This document shows, in pieces, positions 20,392-32,099 of a stretch of 64,000 nt of DNA. Position numbers and translations under genes: made by a program. Each line of letters begins with the position of its first letter. The stretch's first letter is position 1. A model generated the notes under the pieces. The model made no database searches. It was not told the origin of the DNA and saw only the letters and a program-made list of their open reading frames with translations. The DNA comes from Aliivibrio sp. 1S175 (lineage in GTDB: Bacteria > Pseudomonadota > Gammaproteobacteria > Enterobacterales > Vibrionaceae), in NCBI RefSeq assembly GCF_001690985.1, contig NZ_MAJS01000079.1, forward strand, positions 1 to 64,000, read 5' to 3'.

Positions 20392-20841
20392 ATGCAAGTT
20401 ATTCTACTTGATAAAATCGGTAACCTAGGTAGCCTTGGCGACCAAGTTAACGTTAAAGCTGGTTACGCACGTAACTTCCTTATCCCACAAGGTAAGGCTG
20501 TTATGGCAACTAAAGCTAACGTAGAGATGTTTGAAACTCGTCGCGCTGAATTAGAAGCTAACGTTGCTAAGCAACTAGCTGCTGCAGAAGCTCGTGCTGA
20601 GTCTGTTAACGCTCTAGAAGTTACTATCGCATCAAAATCTGGTGACGAAGGTAAACTATTCGGTTCAATCGGTACTCGTGACATCGCTGACGCTGCTACA
20701 GCTGCTGGCGTTGCAATCGCGAAAAGCGAAGTTCGTCTTCCTGAAGGCGCTCTACGTACAACTGGTTCTTTCGAAGTTAGCATCCAACTTCACTCTGAAG
20801 TATTTGCTACATTGAAATTAGAAGTTGTTGCTGCTGAGTAA
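20392..20841 (+). CDS. rplI: 50S ribosomal protein bL9
   Basis: Large-subunit protein binding 23S rRNA domain V near the L1 stalk. The 149-aa protein has the N-terminal fold ([19 protein letters not shown], then [13 protein letters not shown]), a long charged helix (about 41-75) and the C-terminal RNA-binding domain. Length is standard (149 aa in E. coli). Last gene of the rpsF operon, with its own terminator. Confidence 0.98.
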   Translation: MQVILLDKIGNLGSLGDQVNVKAGYARNFLIPQGKAVMATKANVEMFETRRAELEANVAKQLAAAEARAESVNALEVTIASKSGDEGKLFGSIGTRDIADAATAAGVAIAKSEVRLPEGALRTTGSFEVSIQLHSEVFATLKLEVVAAE

Positions 20842-20863
20842 TCAATAGCCAACTAATAATTTA

Positions 20864-20892
20864 AACGCCAGCCTTAGTGCTGGCGTTTTTTT
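20864..20892 (+). terminator. terminator of the rpsF operon
   Basis: AACGCCAGC and GCTGGCGTT form a perfect 9-bp stem with a 6-nt loop and a following run of T residues. Confidence 0.88.
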
Positions 20893-21036
20893 TATCTATT
20901 ACTTATCTAACTGACGACATTTCATAACTGCATCACTCCTTCTTTAATTTCTCATCTTCTTTATTTCATAGTGAAAATAACTCAATTACTACTTGAGAAA
21001 AATTCATAATCAGATCCTTGACTTTGAACTCTATAA

Positions 21037-22026
<990 letters not shown>

Positions 22027-22052
22027 TATTTACCTAAGAGTTATTGATAAAG

Positions 22053-22077
22053 AACCGCTCACTGTAGCGGTTTTTTT
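22053..22077 (+). terminator. terminator of metF
   Basis: AACCGCT and AGCGGTT pair across a 6-nt loop, followed by seven T residues. It lies between the converging metF and ppc genes. Confidence 0.82.
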
Positions 22078-22160
22078 GTGTCGGTATCTGTCTAAAAGAT
22101 AAAAGAAAAGGCCACCGAAGTGACCTTTGAATAATAGGAAGGTTGTTTTAACGCTTAGGC

Positions 22161-24791
22161 TTAGCCAGTGTTACGCATACCTGCGGCAATACCTGCAATC
22201 GTAACCATTAGCGCTTCTTCAAGTTCTGGTGACGTCTCTTCTTGTTGACGAGTACGGAACAGAAGCTCAGCTTGTAGCATGTTGAGTGGATCTACATAGA
22301 TGCTACGTAATTTAATTGACTCAGAACCCCACGGGTCACGCTCCATTAAGTGATCGCTGTTCTCTACGTTCAATACCGCTTTAATATCCGCTTGTAATTG
22401 ATTACGTAGACGCTCACCTAAAGGCCATAGAGATTTGTCTGTTAAACGTTGATCGTAGTATTCAGACATCTGTGGATTACACTTGGTGTAAACCATTTCA
22501 AGCATTCCAAGGCGAGTAGAGAAGAATGGCCATTCACGACACATCTCTTCTAATAGCTCTTGGTGACCTTTATCAATTGAATATTGAATTGCTTCACCAG
22601 CACCTAGCCATGCAGGAAGAACTAAACGGTTCTGACTCCATGAGAAGATCCAAGGAATTGCACGTAGGCTTTCTACGCCGCCATTTGGATTTCGTTTAGC
22701 AGGGCGAGAGCCTAAAGGTAGTTTACCTAGTTCTAGCTCTGGTGTTGCTGCGCGGAAGTAAGGAACAAAGTCTTTCTCACCACGAACAATATTACGATAA
22801 GCTTCACACGATACTTCAGAAAGTACGTCCATTAAATCACGCCATTCTTGCTTAGGCTCTGGTGGTGGAAGAAGATTCGCTTCAAGAATCGCACTTGCGT
22901 ATAGGTTAAAGCTGTTTACTGCGACTTCAGGTAGACCCAACTTAAATCGGATCATCTCACCTTGCTCAGTAACACGTAGGCCACCTTTTAAGCTTTTTGG
23001 TGGTTGAGATAGAAGTGCAGCATGGGCTGGTGCACCCCCGCGACCAATTGTACCGCCACGGCCGTGGAATAAGGTTAGTTCGATGTTTTCTTTTTCACAG
23101 ACATCGACTAAGGCTTCCATCGCACTGTATTGCGCCCAACCTGCTGACATGACACCGGCATCTTTTGCAGAATCAGAATAGCCGATCATCACCATTTGAT
23201 GGTTTTGAATAAATCCACGATACCAATCAATAGAGAACAGTTGCTCCATGACTTCTTTTGAGCGATTCAAATCGTCCAGAGTTTCAAACAGTGGACACAC
23301 ATCCATACGGAACGGACAGCCAGCTTCTTGAAGTAATAAATGAACAGCCAATACGTCTGATGCGGTGCGAGCCATTGAGATAACATAAGAACCTAATGCT
23401 TCTTTAGATTGTTCTGCAACGACTTTACACGTATCAATAACTTCTTGAACTTCAGGAGATGGCTCCCAGTTACGAGGAAGTAGCGGGCGCTTAGAGCTTA
23501 ATTCATTAACAAGGAAAGAGATCTTATCTTGCTCGCTCCATTGGTCATAATCACCAATGCCTAAGTAGCGAGTCAACTCTGATAATACGTTTGAGTGACG
23601 CGTACTTTCTTGACGAATATCGAGGCGAACAAGATGCACACCAAATGCTTTCACACGACGAAGTGTATCAAGTAGAGAGCCTTCGGCAATAATAGCCATA
23701 CCGCAAGCGTGCAGAGATTGGTAACACGCATATAATGGTGCCCAAAGTTGATCTGCATCGGTAAGAATTACTTTATTTGAGGTCAGCTCACCTTTCATTT
23801 GAGCATCTAGGTTTTCAAGTGTATCGCCTAATAAAGTACGAAGCTGTTTAAGAACCGCACGATAAGGTTCGTGTTGTTCCCCTGCAAGCTCTCGAACTTC
23901 ATCAGTACATTTCACCATAGAAAGTTCACTGATAAGTTCATTCACGTCTTTTAAGAACAGATCTGCAGCTTTCCAGCGAGAAAGAAGCATCACTTCACGT
24001 GTGATCTTGTGTGTGACGAATGGGTTACCATCTCGGTCACCACCCATCCACGAGGACATATGAACAGGGCGAGCATCAATTGGAAGGCCTTCACCTAAAT
24101 GGCTAGTTAAGCGTTGATCAAATTCTCGTAAGAATTCAGGGATACCTTGCCATAGTGAGTTTTCAACAACAGCAAATCCCCATTTAGCTTCATCTAGAGG
24201 CGTTGGACGCTCTTGTCGAATGACATCTGAGTGCCATGCTTGTGCAATTAATTGTTCAAGGCGACGTTCTGTTTTTTCACGTTCAGAGAACGAAATATCG
24301 CTAAGTTCAAGTTTTGACAAGCATTCGTTGATTTTAATTAATTTGTTGATCATGGTACGACGTGCAATTTCTGTAGGATGTGCAGTCAGTACGAGTTCAA
24401 TATTTAATTCACGAACTGCTTGTGTGGTATCTAATTTGCTAATGTTATTTTGGCTTAACTTAGAGAATAAAGTACTAATAGCATCAGGTTCGCACACATG
24501 AGCTTCACAGTGACGTGAAATGGTATGATATTGCTCTGCCATGTTCGTTAGATTTAGGAATTGACTGAATGCACGAGCAACCGGAGTTAGTTGATTGTCT
24601 GGAAGGTTTTTAATTTCTTCAATTAATGCATTACGGTCATTGTCGCTTCCTGCGCGTGCTGTTTTAGACAGCTTACGAATGGTTTCAACTTTTGCTAATA
24701 GCTCTTCACCATGTGCGTCTCTAATTGTATTTCCAAGTAGATGACCCAACATGCTTACATTGCTTTTTAAAGCCGCGTACTTTTCATTCAT
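22161..24791 (-). CDS. ppc: phosphoenolpyruvate carboxylase Ppc
   Basis: Anaplerotic enzyme that carboxylates phosphoenolpyruvate to oxaloacetate. The 876-aa protein has the catalytic His motif LTAHPTE (near 135), the Lys motif YSDSAKDAG (near 547), the Gly-rich loop [12 protein letters not shown] (near 580) and the usual C-terminal MRNTG. Slightly shorter than E. coli Ppc (883 aa). It follows argE on the same strand after a 178-bp AT-rich gap that probably holds its promoter. Confidence 0.97.
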   Translation of the reverse strand: MNEKYAALKSNVSMLGHLLGNTIRDAHGEELLAKVETIRKLSKTARAGSDNDRNALIEEIKNLPDNQLTPVARAFSQFLNLTNMAEQYHTISRHCEAHVCEPDAISTLFSKLSQNNISKLDTTQAVRELNIELVLTAHPTEIARRTMINKLIKINECLSKLELSDISFSEREKTERRLEQLIAQAWHSDVIRQERPTPLDEAKWGFAVVENSLWQGIPEFLREFDQRLTSHLGEGLPIDARPVHMSSWMGGDRDGNPFVTHKITREVMLLSRWKAADLFLKDVNELISELSMVKCTDEVRELAGEQHEPYRAVLKQLRTLLGDTLENLDAQMKGELTSNKVILTDADQLWAPLYACYQSLHACGMAIIAEGSLLDTLRRVKAFGVHLVRLDIRQESTRHSNVLSELTRYLGIGDYDQWSEQDKISFLVNELSSKRPLLPRNWEPSPEVQEVIDTCKVVAEQSKEALGSYVISMARTASDVLAVHLLLQEAGCPFRMDVCPLFETLDDLNRSKEVMEQLFSIDWYRGFIQNHQMVMIGYSDSAKDAGVMSAGWAQYSAMEALVDVCEKENIELTLFHGRGGTIGRGGAPAHAALLSQPPKSLKGGLRVTEQGEMIRFKLGLPEVAVNSFNLYASAILEANLLPPPEPKQEWRDLMDVLSEVSCEAYRNIVRGEKDFVPYFRAATPELELGKLPLGSRPAKRNPNGGVESLRAIPWIFSWSQNRLVLPAWLGAGEAIQYSIDKGHQELLEEMCREWPFFSTRLGMLEMVYTKCNPQMSEYYDQRLTDKSLWPLGERLRNQLQADIKAVLNVENSDHLMERDPWGSESIKLRSIYVDPLNMLQAELLFRTRQQEETSPELEEALMVTIAGIAAGMRNTG

Positions 24792-24969
24792 AGTTACTTC
24801 CTATACTGTAATTTTGTTACATCCTAAATTTTTTCTACATCCAATCTATCCGAATTTACGGCTATTCGTCAAATATTGAAGTATAAACGGCGTTCTTTTA
24901 GATAAGTTATTGCCGTAGATCATCGAATATTCATTTTCATATTGACGAGTTTTGTAAATTTATTTCAGA

Positions 24970-26106
24970 TTAGAAACAATGTTTGTACATTAATTTGCTA
25001 AGAACATTGATTGTTGGATCAATAAAGGAAAATGCTAAAAATTCATCAGGTTGGTGTGCTTGTTCGATAGAACCTGGACCTAAAACTAGAGTGGGGCAAA
25101 GATCTTGTAAGAAGGGTGCTTCGGTACAATAGTTCACGGTTTCGACTTCTTGACCACAAATCTCGGCAGTACTTGTAACAATAGGGCTGTCTGAACTACA
25201 TTCATAACCTGGAATTGGATCGTGTAATGACGTAATTTCAATTTTACCGGGCCATTTAGCTTCAACTTCTTTCAACGCATCGCGCAACATATTATCTAAC
25301 CCATCAAGACTTATCCCTGGTAAAGGGCGGACATCATAATGAAGTTCACAACAACCACAAATACGGTTTGGACTATCGCCACCGTGAATATGACCAAGGT
25401 TGAGTGTTGGATAAGGAATTGAAAAACCAGGGTTGTGATATTCCTTAACGAGTTTATTTTTTAAATGCATTAAGGCAAACATGATTTCATTCATAATTTC
25501 TAATGCATTAACCCCAAGAGCAGGATCTGAAGAGTGTCCAGATTTTCCTGTGACTCGAATAGCATTGGCAACATGACCTTTATGACCTCGAATTGGTTTC
25601 AAACTTGTTGGTTCACCAATAATGCAATAGTCAGGTTGAATTTGAGTATTTGAAGCAAAATGACGAGCCCCTAACATAGTTGTTTCTTCATCGCAGGTAG
25701 CAAGGATGTAGAGAGGTTTGGATTGATCTTTCCAATTAATATTTTTGATGGCCTCTAAGATAAAGGCAAAAAAACCTTTCATATCGGCAGTACCTAAACC
25801 ATAAAATCGGTCATTGGCTTCGGTTAATGCATGAGGCTCGTAATTCCAACGGCCTTGATCGTACGGGACAGTATCGGTATGCCCTGCTAATAATAATCCG
25901 CCTTCCCCTGAACCTAGTTTTGCAAGTAAGTTCAACTTACCTTTTTCAATTTCTTCAATTTCAACTTCACACCCTAAATCTTCACACCACTGCGCTAATT
26001 TATGTATTACTTCAGCATTACCTTCATCCCAACTTGGATCTGTAGAGCTGATTGAAGAGGTTGAAATGAGTTGTTGATAATAATCTTTAAATTCTGGAAA
26101 TTTCAT
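24970..26106 (-). CDS. argE: acetylornithine deacetylase ArgE
   Basis: M20-family metallohydrolase that removes acetate from N-acetylornithine to give ornithine. The 378-aa protein shows metal-site motifs [18 protein letters not shown] and [10 protein letters not shown], and GEPTS. Divergent from argC as in E. coli argE/argCBH. The shared 195-bp region should carry ArgR sites; I see one fair candidate. Confidence 0.95.
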   Translation of the reverse strand: MKFPEFKDYYQQLISTSSISSTDPSWDEGNAEVIHKLAQWCEDLGCEVEIEEIEKGKLNLLAKLGSGEGGLLLAGHTDTVPYDQGRWNYEPHALTEANDRFYGLGTADMKGFFAFILEAIKNINWKDQSKPLYILATCDEETTMLGARHFASNTQIQPDYCIIGEPTSLKPIRGHKGHVANAIRVTGKSGHSSDPALGVNALEIMNEIMFALMHLKNKLVKEYHNPGFSIPYPTLNLGHIHGGDSPNRICGCCELHYDVRPLPGISLDGLDNMLRDALKEVEAKWPGKIEITSLHDPIPGYECSSDSPIVTSTAEICGQEVETVNYCTEAPFLQDLCPTLVLGPGSIEQAHQPDEFLAFSFIDPTINVLSKLMYKHCF

Positions 26107-26171
26107 TTATTCATACATCCACTGTTGACAGAAAAGAGAGAACCCTGTAAAACACATATTAAATCACATAA

Positions 26172-26189
26172 AGTGAATAGAAATACAGT
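26172..26189. promoter_or_regulatory. candidate ARG box between argE and argC
   Basis: AGTGAATAGAAATACAGT matches the ArgR consensus WNTGAATWWWWATTCANW at most positions. A poorer candidate (AATGAATAAACTAAATTT) lies at 26213-26230. The spacing between them is not the usual 3 bp, so this is less secure than the argH site. Confidence 0.4.
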
Positions 26190-26313
26190 TTAGTTTAATT
26201 TTAATGAATAAACTAAATTTTAAAAAGGAAAAGCAGTATCTAATATACGTAACTCTCAAGTTACCTTGAATGGCTTTTTCCTTCAATAGTTGAAGAGATA
26301 AATGGACGTATTT

Positions 26314-27318
26314 ATGTTGAAAACAACCATCATCGGAGCAAGCGGATACACAGGTGCAGAATTGGCACTGATGGTATTTAAGCACCCACACCTTTCTTTA
26401 TCAGGCTTATATGTTTCTGAGAATAGTTTGGATAAAGGAAAAGCAATCAGTGAATTGCATGGTTCATTAAAAGGGATTGTAGATGACGCCTTACAACCTT
26501 TAGTTAATCTGAATCAAGTAGCGAAAGAGAGTGATATTGTTTTACTCGCAACGGCGCATGAAGTTAGCCACGATTTAGCGTCTACTTTTTTAGAGAATGG
26601 TTGTGTTGTTTTTGATTTGTCTGGCGCATTCCGTGTTCAAAAAGAAGGTTTCTATTCTGAATTTTATGGTTTTGAACATAAATACGAAGGTTGGTTAGAT
26701 AAAGCCGTTTATGGGCTAGCAGAATGGAACGCGGATGAAATTGCTAAGGCGCAATTAATTGCCGTTCCGGGATGTTATCCAACTGCGTCACAATTAGCAT
26801 TAAAACCATTAGTCGAAGCAAATTTATTAGATCAAAATCAATGGCCAGTTATTAATGCGACAAGTGGTGCGACAGGTGCTGGGCGTAAAGCGAACTTAAC
26901 GAGCAGTTTTTGTGAGGTGAGTCTTCAGCCTTATGGTGTATTTAATCATCGCCATCAACCTGAAATTGCAGCGCATTTAGGATGCGATGTCATTTTTACT
27001 CCTCATCTTGGTAATTTTAAACGCGGTATTTTAGCGACAATTACCACGAAGTTAGAGAAAGGGATAACGGAAGAGCAAATTCAAAAAGCATTTGAGAAAG
27101 CGTATGCAAAAGAACCAATTGTACGTTTATTGGGAAATGAAATGCCAAAGCTGCAATCTGTTGAGAAAACGCCTTTCTGCGATATAGGTTGGAAAGTACA
27201 AGGTGAGCACCTAATTGTCGTTTCTGCTATTGATAATTTATTAAAAGGCGCATCAAGCCAAGCAATGCAATGCATTAATATTCGTTTTCGGTTCCCTATG
27301 TTAACCGCTTTAATATAG
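26314..27318 (+). CDS. argC: N-acetyl-gamma-glutamyl-phosphate reductase ArgC
   Basis: NADPH enzyme for the third step of arginine synthesis. From the ATG at 26314 the protein is 334 aa, equal to E. coli ArgC, and starts [17 protein letters not shown] with the NADP-binding fold at once. An in-frame ATG at 26302 would add four residues and has the better ribosome site (GAAGAG), so the start is not settled. Catalytic Cys lies in VPGCYPTA; the substrate His region is FNHRHQPEI. First gene of argC-argB-argG. Confidence 0.93.
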   Translation: MLKTTIIGASGYTGAELALMVFKHPHLSLSGLYVSENSLDKGKAISELHGSLKGIVDDALQPLVNLNQVAKESDIVLLATAHEVSHDLASTFLENGCVVFDLSGAFRVQKEGFYSEFYGFEHKYEGWLDKAVYGLAEWNADEIAKAQLIAVPGCYPTASQLALKPLVEANLLDQNQWPVINATSGATGAGRKANLTSSFCEVSLQPYGVFNHRHQPEIAAHLGCDVIFTPHLGNFKRGILATITTKLEKGITEEQIQKAFEKAYAKEPIVRLLGNEMPKLQSVEKTPFCDIGWKVQGEHLIVVSAIDNLLKGASSQAMQCINIRFRFPMLTALI

Positions 27319-27333
27319 AGTATGGAGTGTAAT

Positions 27334-28113
27334 ATGAACCAACGTCCATTGGTGATTAAGTTAGGTGGTGCAGTATTGTCATCAACCGAAACGTTAACAC
27401 AATTATTTAAAACGGTTTCAAACTATCAACAACAAGCTCAGCGCTCATTAGTTATTGTACATGGTGGTGGCTATCTTGTTGATGAGTTGATGGCAAAATT
27501 ACAACTTGAAACGGTTAAGAAAGAAGGGTTACGTGTCACGCCAAAAGATCAAATTGGTTATATCACAGGAGCACTTGCAGGAACGGCAAATAAAATGCTG
27601 CAAGGTCAAGCGATGAGAAATGGTGTGAACGCGATGGGATTAAGTTTGGCTGATGGCGGTTTATGCAAAATCACACAGCTTAATCCTGAGTTAGGTAATG
27701 TTGGTTTGGCGACGGCAGGTGATGCAACAATATTAAATGCAGTACTAGCAACGCAGGTAACACCGATCATTAGCTCTATTGGTATTACAGCTGAAGGTGA
27801 GTTAATGAATGTGAATGCTGATCAAGCGGCGGTTGCGGTTGCTACTGCGTTAGATGCTGATCTAGTATTGCTGTCTGATGTTGCTGGTGTATTGGATGGC
27901 GAAAAACAATTAATAGCAAGCCTAGATTCAGAGCAAGCGGAATTATTGATTCAACAAAAAGTGATAACTGACGGCATGATCGTGAAAGTGCGAGCAGCTT
28001 TAGAGGCAGCACAAGAGCTTGGTCGAGCGATAGAGGTGGCGTCATGGCGTTCACCTGAAAAATTAGCTGAGTTGTTTATTGGAAACAGCATTGGCACCCA
28101 GTTTCAGCCTTAA
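27334..28113 (+). CDS. argB: acetylglutamate kinase ArgB
   Basis: Phosphorylates N-acetylglutamate, the second step of arginine synthesis. The start at 27334 follows GGAGT by about 5 nt and gives 259 aa (E. coli ArgB is of the same size); the ATG at 27322 lies inside that ribosome site. Motifs: [14 protein letters not shown], and the nucleotide-site [11 protein letters not shown]. It follows argC by 15 bp. Confidence 0.95.
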   Translation: MNQRPLVIKLGGAVLSSTETLTQLFKTVSNYQQQAQRSLVIVHGGGYLVDELMAKLQLETVKKEGLRVTPKDQIGYITGALAGTANKMLQGQAMRNGVNAMGLSLADGGLCKITQLNPELGNVGLATAGDATILNAVLATQVTPIISSIGITAEGELMNVNADQAAVAVATALDADLVLLSDVAGVLDGEKQLIASLDSEQAELLIQQKVITDGMIVKVRAALEAAQELGRAIEVASWRSPEKLAELFIGNSIGTQFQP

Positions 28114-28185
28114 TAGGCGAGATGTTAAACCATTTTAATTTTATAGAATACAGTCGCCGCGAGTATGCGGAGCAAGGAGAATAGA

Positions 28186-29397
28186 ATGAATAAGAAAATC
28201 GAAGTAAACAAGGTTGTTGTTGCATACTCAGGTGGTTTAGATACGTCTGTGATTATTCCGTGGCTAAAAGAAAACTACAATTGTGAAGTTATCGCGTTTG
28301 TTGCTGATGTTGGTCAGGGTGCGGAAGAGCTTGAGGGTATTGAAGCAAAAGCCATCGCATCTGGCGCAAGCGAATGTTATGTGGCTGACTTAAAAGAAGA
28401 AATGGTTTCAGAGTATATCTTCCCTACGTTAAAAACAGGTGCTCTTTATGAAGGGAAATATCTCCTTGGCACGTCAATGGCTCGCCCTATTATAGCGAAA
28501 GCACAAGTTGAAGTGGCTCGTAATGTTGGTGCAGATGCCCTTTGTCATGGCTGTACAGGTAAAGGTAATGACCAAATTCGTTTTGAAGGTGCTTTTGCTG
28601 CGTTAGCCCCTGATTTACATGTTATTGCCCCATGGCGTGAGTGGGATTTAGTGAGCCGTGAAGAGTGTCTTGATTACCTTGCAGAGCGTAACATTCCTTG
28701 TACCGCGTCACTTACTAAAATCTACTCTCGTGATGCAAACGCATGGCATATTTCAACTGAAGGTGGGGTTCTAGAAGAGACATGGAACGCACCAAATGAT
28801 GATTGTTGGGCATGGACAGTCGACCCTGAACAAGCACCAAATGAATCAGAAATCGTTTCAATCAAAGTGGAAAAAGGCGCCGTTGTTGCTGTTGATGGTA
28901 AAGCCATGACACCTTATGAAGTGGTCGTTTATCTAAATGAGAAAGGCAGTAAACACGGTGTTGGCCGTATTGATATCGTAGAAAACCGTCTAGTAGGCAT
29001 GAAATCTCGTGGTTGTTATGAAACTCCGGGCGGCACCATTATTAATGAAGCACTGCGTGCTGTTGAGCAACTTGTTTTAGATAAAGCATCATTTGAATTC
29101 CGCGAAGAGTTAGGAATTAAAGCGTCTCACCTTGTGTATGACGGCCGTTGGTTTACGCCTTTATGTAAGTCAATTTTAGCGGCAACAGAAGAGTTAGCTC
29201 AAGATGTGAATGGTGAAGTTGTCATTAAGCTTTATAAAGGCCAAGCGACAGTAACGAAGAAGCGTTCAGATAATAGTTTGTACTCAGAAGAGTTTGCTAC
29301 TTTTGGTGCTGATGAAGTATACGACCAAAGCCACGCGGAAGGGTTTATTCGTCTTTACTCATTATCAAGCCGTATCCGTGCACTAAACAGTAAGTAA
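28186..29397 (+). CDS. argG: argininosuccinate synthase ArgG
   Basis: Joins citrulline and aspartate with ATP to form argininosuccinate. AAGGAG at 28174-28179 sets the ATG at 28186 and a 403-aa protein; an upstream in-frame ATG at 28165 has no ribosome site. The ATP pyrophosphatase motif AYSGGLDTS lies near residue 12, and GCTGKGNDQ and FTPLCKS are present. A strong terminator follows, so argH has its own promoter. Confidence 0.96.
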   Translation: MNKKIEVNKVVVAYSGGLDTSVIIPWLKENYNCEVIAFVADVGQGAEELEGIEAKAIASGASECYVADLKEEMVSEYIFPTLKTGALYEGKYLLGTSMARPIIAKAQVEVARNVGADALCHGCTGKGNDQIRFEGAFAALAPDLHVIAPWREWDLVSREECLDYLAERNIPCTASLTKIYSRDANAWHISTEGGVLEETWNAPNDDCWAWTVDPEQAPNESEIVSIKVEKGAVVAVDGKAMTPYEVVVYLNEKGSKHGVGRIDIVENRLVGMKSRGCYETPGGTIINEALRAVEQLVLDKASFEFREELGIKASHLVYDGRWFTPLCKSILAATEELAQDVNGEVVIKLYKGQATVTKKRSDNSLYSEEFATFGADEVYDQSHAEGFIRLYSLSSRIRALNSK

Positions 29398-29473
29398 ATT
29401 AAAGGCACTCATTAACATACGTCAATGGCTAACATATAATTAATAACAACTGTTAAACAATTTGATTTACACT

Positions 29474-29516
29474 AATCGAAGTTCATTTAATAATTAAATG
29501 GACTTCGATTTTTTTT
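29474..29516 (+). terminator. terminator after argG
   Basis: AATCGAAGTTCATTTA pairs with TAAATGGACTTCGATT with a single mismatch, then eight T residues. It splits argG from argH. Confidence 0.88.
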
Positions 29517-29551
29517 GTCCTGATGATTTATAATGGGGTTTGCAGTTGATA

Positions 29552-29590
29552 CTTGAATAATTATGTAAAAATAATGAATTTAATTCTTTA
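29552..29590. promoter_or_regulatory. paired ARG boxes before argH
   Basis: Two 18-bp boxes, CTTGAATAATTATGTAAA (29552-29569) and AATGAATTTAATTCTTTA (29573-29590), are separated by exactly 3 bp, the canonical arrangement for one ArgR hexamer. Both keep the TGAAT half. They lie between the argG terminator and argH. I see nothing else in the 301-bp gap beyond the terminator and AT-rich DNA. Confidence 0.6.
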
Positions 29591-29698
29591 TTTTTATTTG
29601 GAATTGCCGTAAGTTTAAACCATCAAGAAAAATACTGAATTAAATCAGAATTAATATTTGCAAAAAGCAGTGAGCACTGTCCATTTAGGAGATACACC

Positions 29699-31573
29699 AT
29701 GGCATTATGGGGCGGACGTTTTAGTCAGGCAGCAGACACAAGATTTAAACAGTTTAACGATTCACTTCGTATCGATTATCGTCTTGCAGAACAAGATATT
29801 GTCGGTTCTATTGCATGGTCTAAATCACTGCTGTCAGTTAATGTTATTTCAGAGTTTGAGCAACAGAAACTTGAATTAGCACTGAATGAATTAAAGCTAG
29901 AAGTGATGGAAGATCCTGAGCAAATATTACTTTCTGATGCTGAAGATATTCATAGTTGGGTTGAAACTCAGCTTATCGGAAAAGTGGGTGATTTAGGTAA
30001 AAAATTGCATACTGGTCGTTCTCGTAATGACCAAGTGGCGACGGATTTAAAACTATGGTGTCGTCAACAAGGGCATCAGCTTCTTCGTACGCTTGATTTA
30101 CTTCTGAATCAATTGGTTAATGTTGCGAGTGAACACCAAGCAACAATACTTCCTGGTTATACGCACCTTCAGCGTGCGCAGCCTGTTACATTTGCGCACT
30201 GGTGTTTAGCATATGTAGAGATGATAGAGCGTGACTATTCTCGTCTTGAGGATGCAATTAAGCGTTTAGATACGTGCCCATTGGGATCCGGTGCTCTTGC
30301 GGGGACGGCTTATCCGATGGATCGTGAAAAATTGGCACGTAATCTTGGCTTTCAGCGTGCAACACGTAACAGTTTAGATTCAGTATCAGACCGTGACCAT
30401 GTAATGGAGTTGATGTCGATCGCTTCTATTTCTATGGTTCACTTATCTCGTCTTGCTGAAGATATGATTTTTTATAATTCTGGTGAATCTAACTTCATCG
30501 AGTTGGCAGATACGGTGACGTCTGGTTCATCGTTAATGCCACAAAAGAAAAACCCTGATGCATTAGAACTGATCCGTGGTAAGTGTGGCCGTGTATATGG
30601 TGCACTGGCAGGCATGATGATGACAGTAAAAGCACTGCCATTAGCCTACAATAAAGACATGCAAGAAGATAAAGAAGGTTTGTTTGATGCATTAGACAGT
30701 TGGTCTGATTGTATTGAAATGGCTGCGCTTTGTTTTGAAGGGGTTAAAATAAATAAAGAACGCACTCTAGAGGCGGCAAAACAAGGGTATGCCAATTCAA
30801 CAGAATTAGCTGATTATTTGGTAGCTAAAGGAATTCCATTCCGTGAAGCTCATCATATCGTTGGTGTTGCAGTGGTTAGTGCCATAGAAAAAGGCTGTGC
30901 ATTAGAAGAGTTGTCTATTGCTGAGTTAAAAGTGTTCTCTGATGTAATTGAAGATGATGTGTATGCAATTTTAACTATCGAATCTTGTCTTGCTAAACGT
31001 AATGCTCTTGGTGGTGTCGCTCCAGAGCAAGTCGCTTATGCGGTCGAGCAAGCTGGCAAGCGTTTGCAGGAACGTGACTCAACGGGCGTTAAAGTTCGTC
31101 CTGCACGTTTAACGGATTTAGATGCATTAGAAGGAATGGTCGCTTACTGGGCTGGTCTTGGAGAGAATTTACCTCGTAATCGTAATGAGTTAGTGCGCGA
31201 TATCGGCTCGTTTGCTGTGTCTGAGCATCATGGGGAAGTGACAGGCTGTGCTTCCTTGTATGTGTATGACTCAGGTTTAGCCGAAATTCGTTCTCTGGGC
31301 GTAGAGGCAGGTTGGCAGAGCCAAGGGCAAGGTAAAGCGATCGTTCAACACTTGGTAGAAAAAGCGCGTGAGATGGCAATTAAGAAAGTATTTGTGCTAA
31401 CTCGTGTTCCTGAGTTCTTTATGAAGCAAGATTTCATACCGACCTCTCGTTCTTTGCTACCAGAAAAAGTACTGAAAGATTGCGATCAGTGTCCTCGTCA
31501 GCATGCGTGTGATGAAGTGGCATTAGAAGTGAATCTTCAAGAGCAAATAATCATTAAAGCGAGTGTGGCTTAA
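29699..31573 (+). CDS. argH: bifunctional argininosuccinate lyase / N-acetylglutamate synthase ArgH(A)
   Basis: A 624-aa fusion. Residues 1-460 are argininosuccinate lyase, with [23 protein letters not shown] (fumarase/lyase signature) and a start [10 protein letters not shown]. Residues about 463-624 are a GNAT acetyltransferase ([40 protein letters not shown]) that supplies N-acetylglutamate, the role of ArgA. The first and last steps of the pathway are thus in one chain. The fusion is known from Moritella and vibrios. The tail has a Cys-rich [10 protein letters not shown] segment. Confidence 0.95.
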   Translation: MALWGGRFSQAADTRFKQFNDSLRIDYRLAEQDIVGSIAWSKSLLSVNVISEFEQQKLELALNELKLEVMEDPEQILLSDAEDIHSWVETQLIGKVGDLGKKLHTGRSRNDQVATDLKLWCRQQGHQLLRTLDLLLNQLVNVASEHQATILPGYTHLQRAQPVTFAHWCLAYVEMIERDYSRLEDAIKRLDTCPLGSGALAGTAYPMDREKLARNLGFQRATRNSLDSVSDRDHVMELMSIASISMVHLSRLAEDMIFYNSGESNFIELADTVTSGSSLMPQKKNPDALELIRGKCGRVYGALAGMMMTVKALPLAYNKDMQEDKEGLFDALDSWSDCIEMAALCFEGVKINKERTLEAAKQGYANSTELADYLVAKGIPFREAHHIVGVAVVSAIEKGCALEELSIAELKVFSDVIEDDVYAILTIESCLAKRNALGGVAPEQVAYAVEQAGKRLQERDSTGVKVRPARLTDLDALEGMVAYWAGLGENLPRNRNELVRDIGSFAVSEHHGEVTGCASLYVYDSGLAEIRSLGVEAGWQSQGQGKAIVQHLVEKAREMAIKKVFVLTRVPEFFMKQDFIPTSRSLLPEKVLKDCDQCPRQHACDEVALEVNLQEQIIIKASVA

Positions 31574-31686
31574 ATAATTATGCGAGGCGCTTAACTAATT
31601 AATCTAAATAAAAAGAAAAAGTGGTGAACTTTTTAAGTAAGTACTAGTCTTATTAATACTGCTTTTTCTTAGAAAGATTCTAAGAG

Positions 31687-31726
31687 ACCCCAATATCTTG
31701 ATTGATGTTGGGGTTTTATTTTTTGT
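31687..31726. terminator. terminator after argH
   Basis: ACCCCAATATC and GATGTTGGGGT pair with one wobble across a 6-nt loop, followed by TTTATTTTTT. It overlaps the 3' end of the converging DUF3624 gene. Confidence 0.75.
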
Positions 31727-31979
31727 GCTTACCTTTAATATTTGATGATTTTATCAAACGATAATAGCCCATTGCTAATAAATGCAATGTCAGTAATCCG
31801 CTAAATGCAGAACTAACCATAAAAGTAGCAATTGCCTCTATTTGGTAAGGACTGGCTTGAAAAAATTCCAACCAAGTTAACCATCCTCCGATAGAAAGAA
31901 AAATAAGTTGTTTTATACAACGAGAGCAGCGACCTAATTTTTGTTTAAAAATATCAGTTCGACAAGATTGGCAAGCCAT
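31716..31979 (-). CDS. DUF3624 family small membrane protein
   Basis: An 87-aa protein of unknown function. It starts with two CxxC pairs (MACQSC, then GRCSRC) that could bind zinc, followed by two hydrophobic helices (about 25-42 and 47-75) and a Lys-rich tail. The arrangement resembles DUF3624, a family I know from vibrios. It converges with argH and is separate from the following lpd-like gene. Function cannot be assigned. Confidence 0.7.
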   Translation of the reverse strand: MACQSCRTDIFKQKLGRCSRCIKQLIFLSIGGWLTWLEFFQASPYQIEAIATFMVSSAFSGLLTLHLLAMGYYRLIKSSNIKGKHKK

Positions 31980-32039
31980 ATCAGTCCACTTAAAAAATGA
32001 GCAAGGGCGGCTATTTTAGCGAGAGGCTCTGAAGATAGA

Positions 32040-32077
32040 AATAAAAAAGTCGATGTTTTCACATCGACTTTTATTTT
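32040..32077 (-). terminator. terminator of the lpd-like gene
   Basis: AAAAGTCGATGT and ACATCGACTTTT form a perfect 12-bp stem with a 4-nt loop, 23 bp after the stop codon of the minus-strand gene; T-rich on the minus strand. Confidence 0.82.
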
Positions 32078-32099
32078 GCTCTTTGTTATTGATGCTTGA

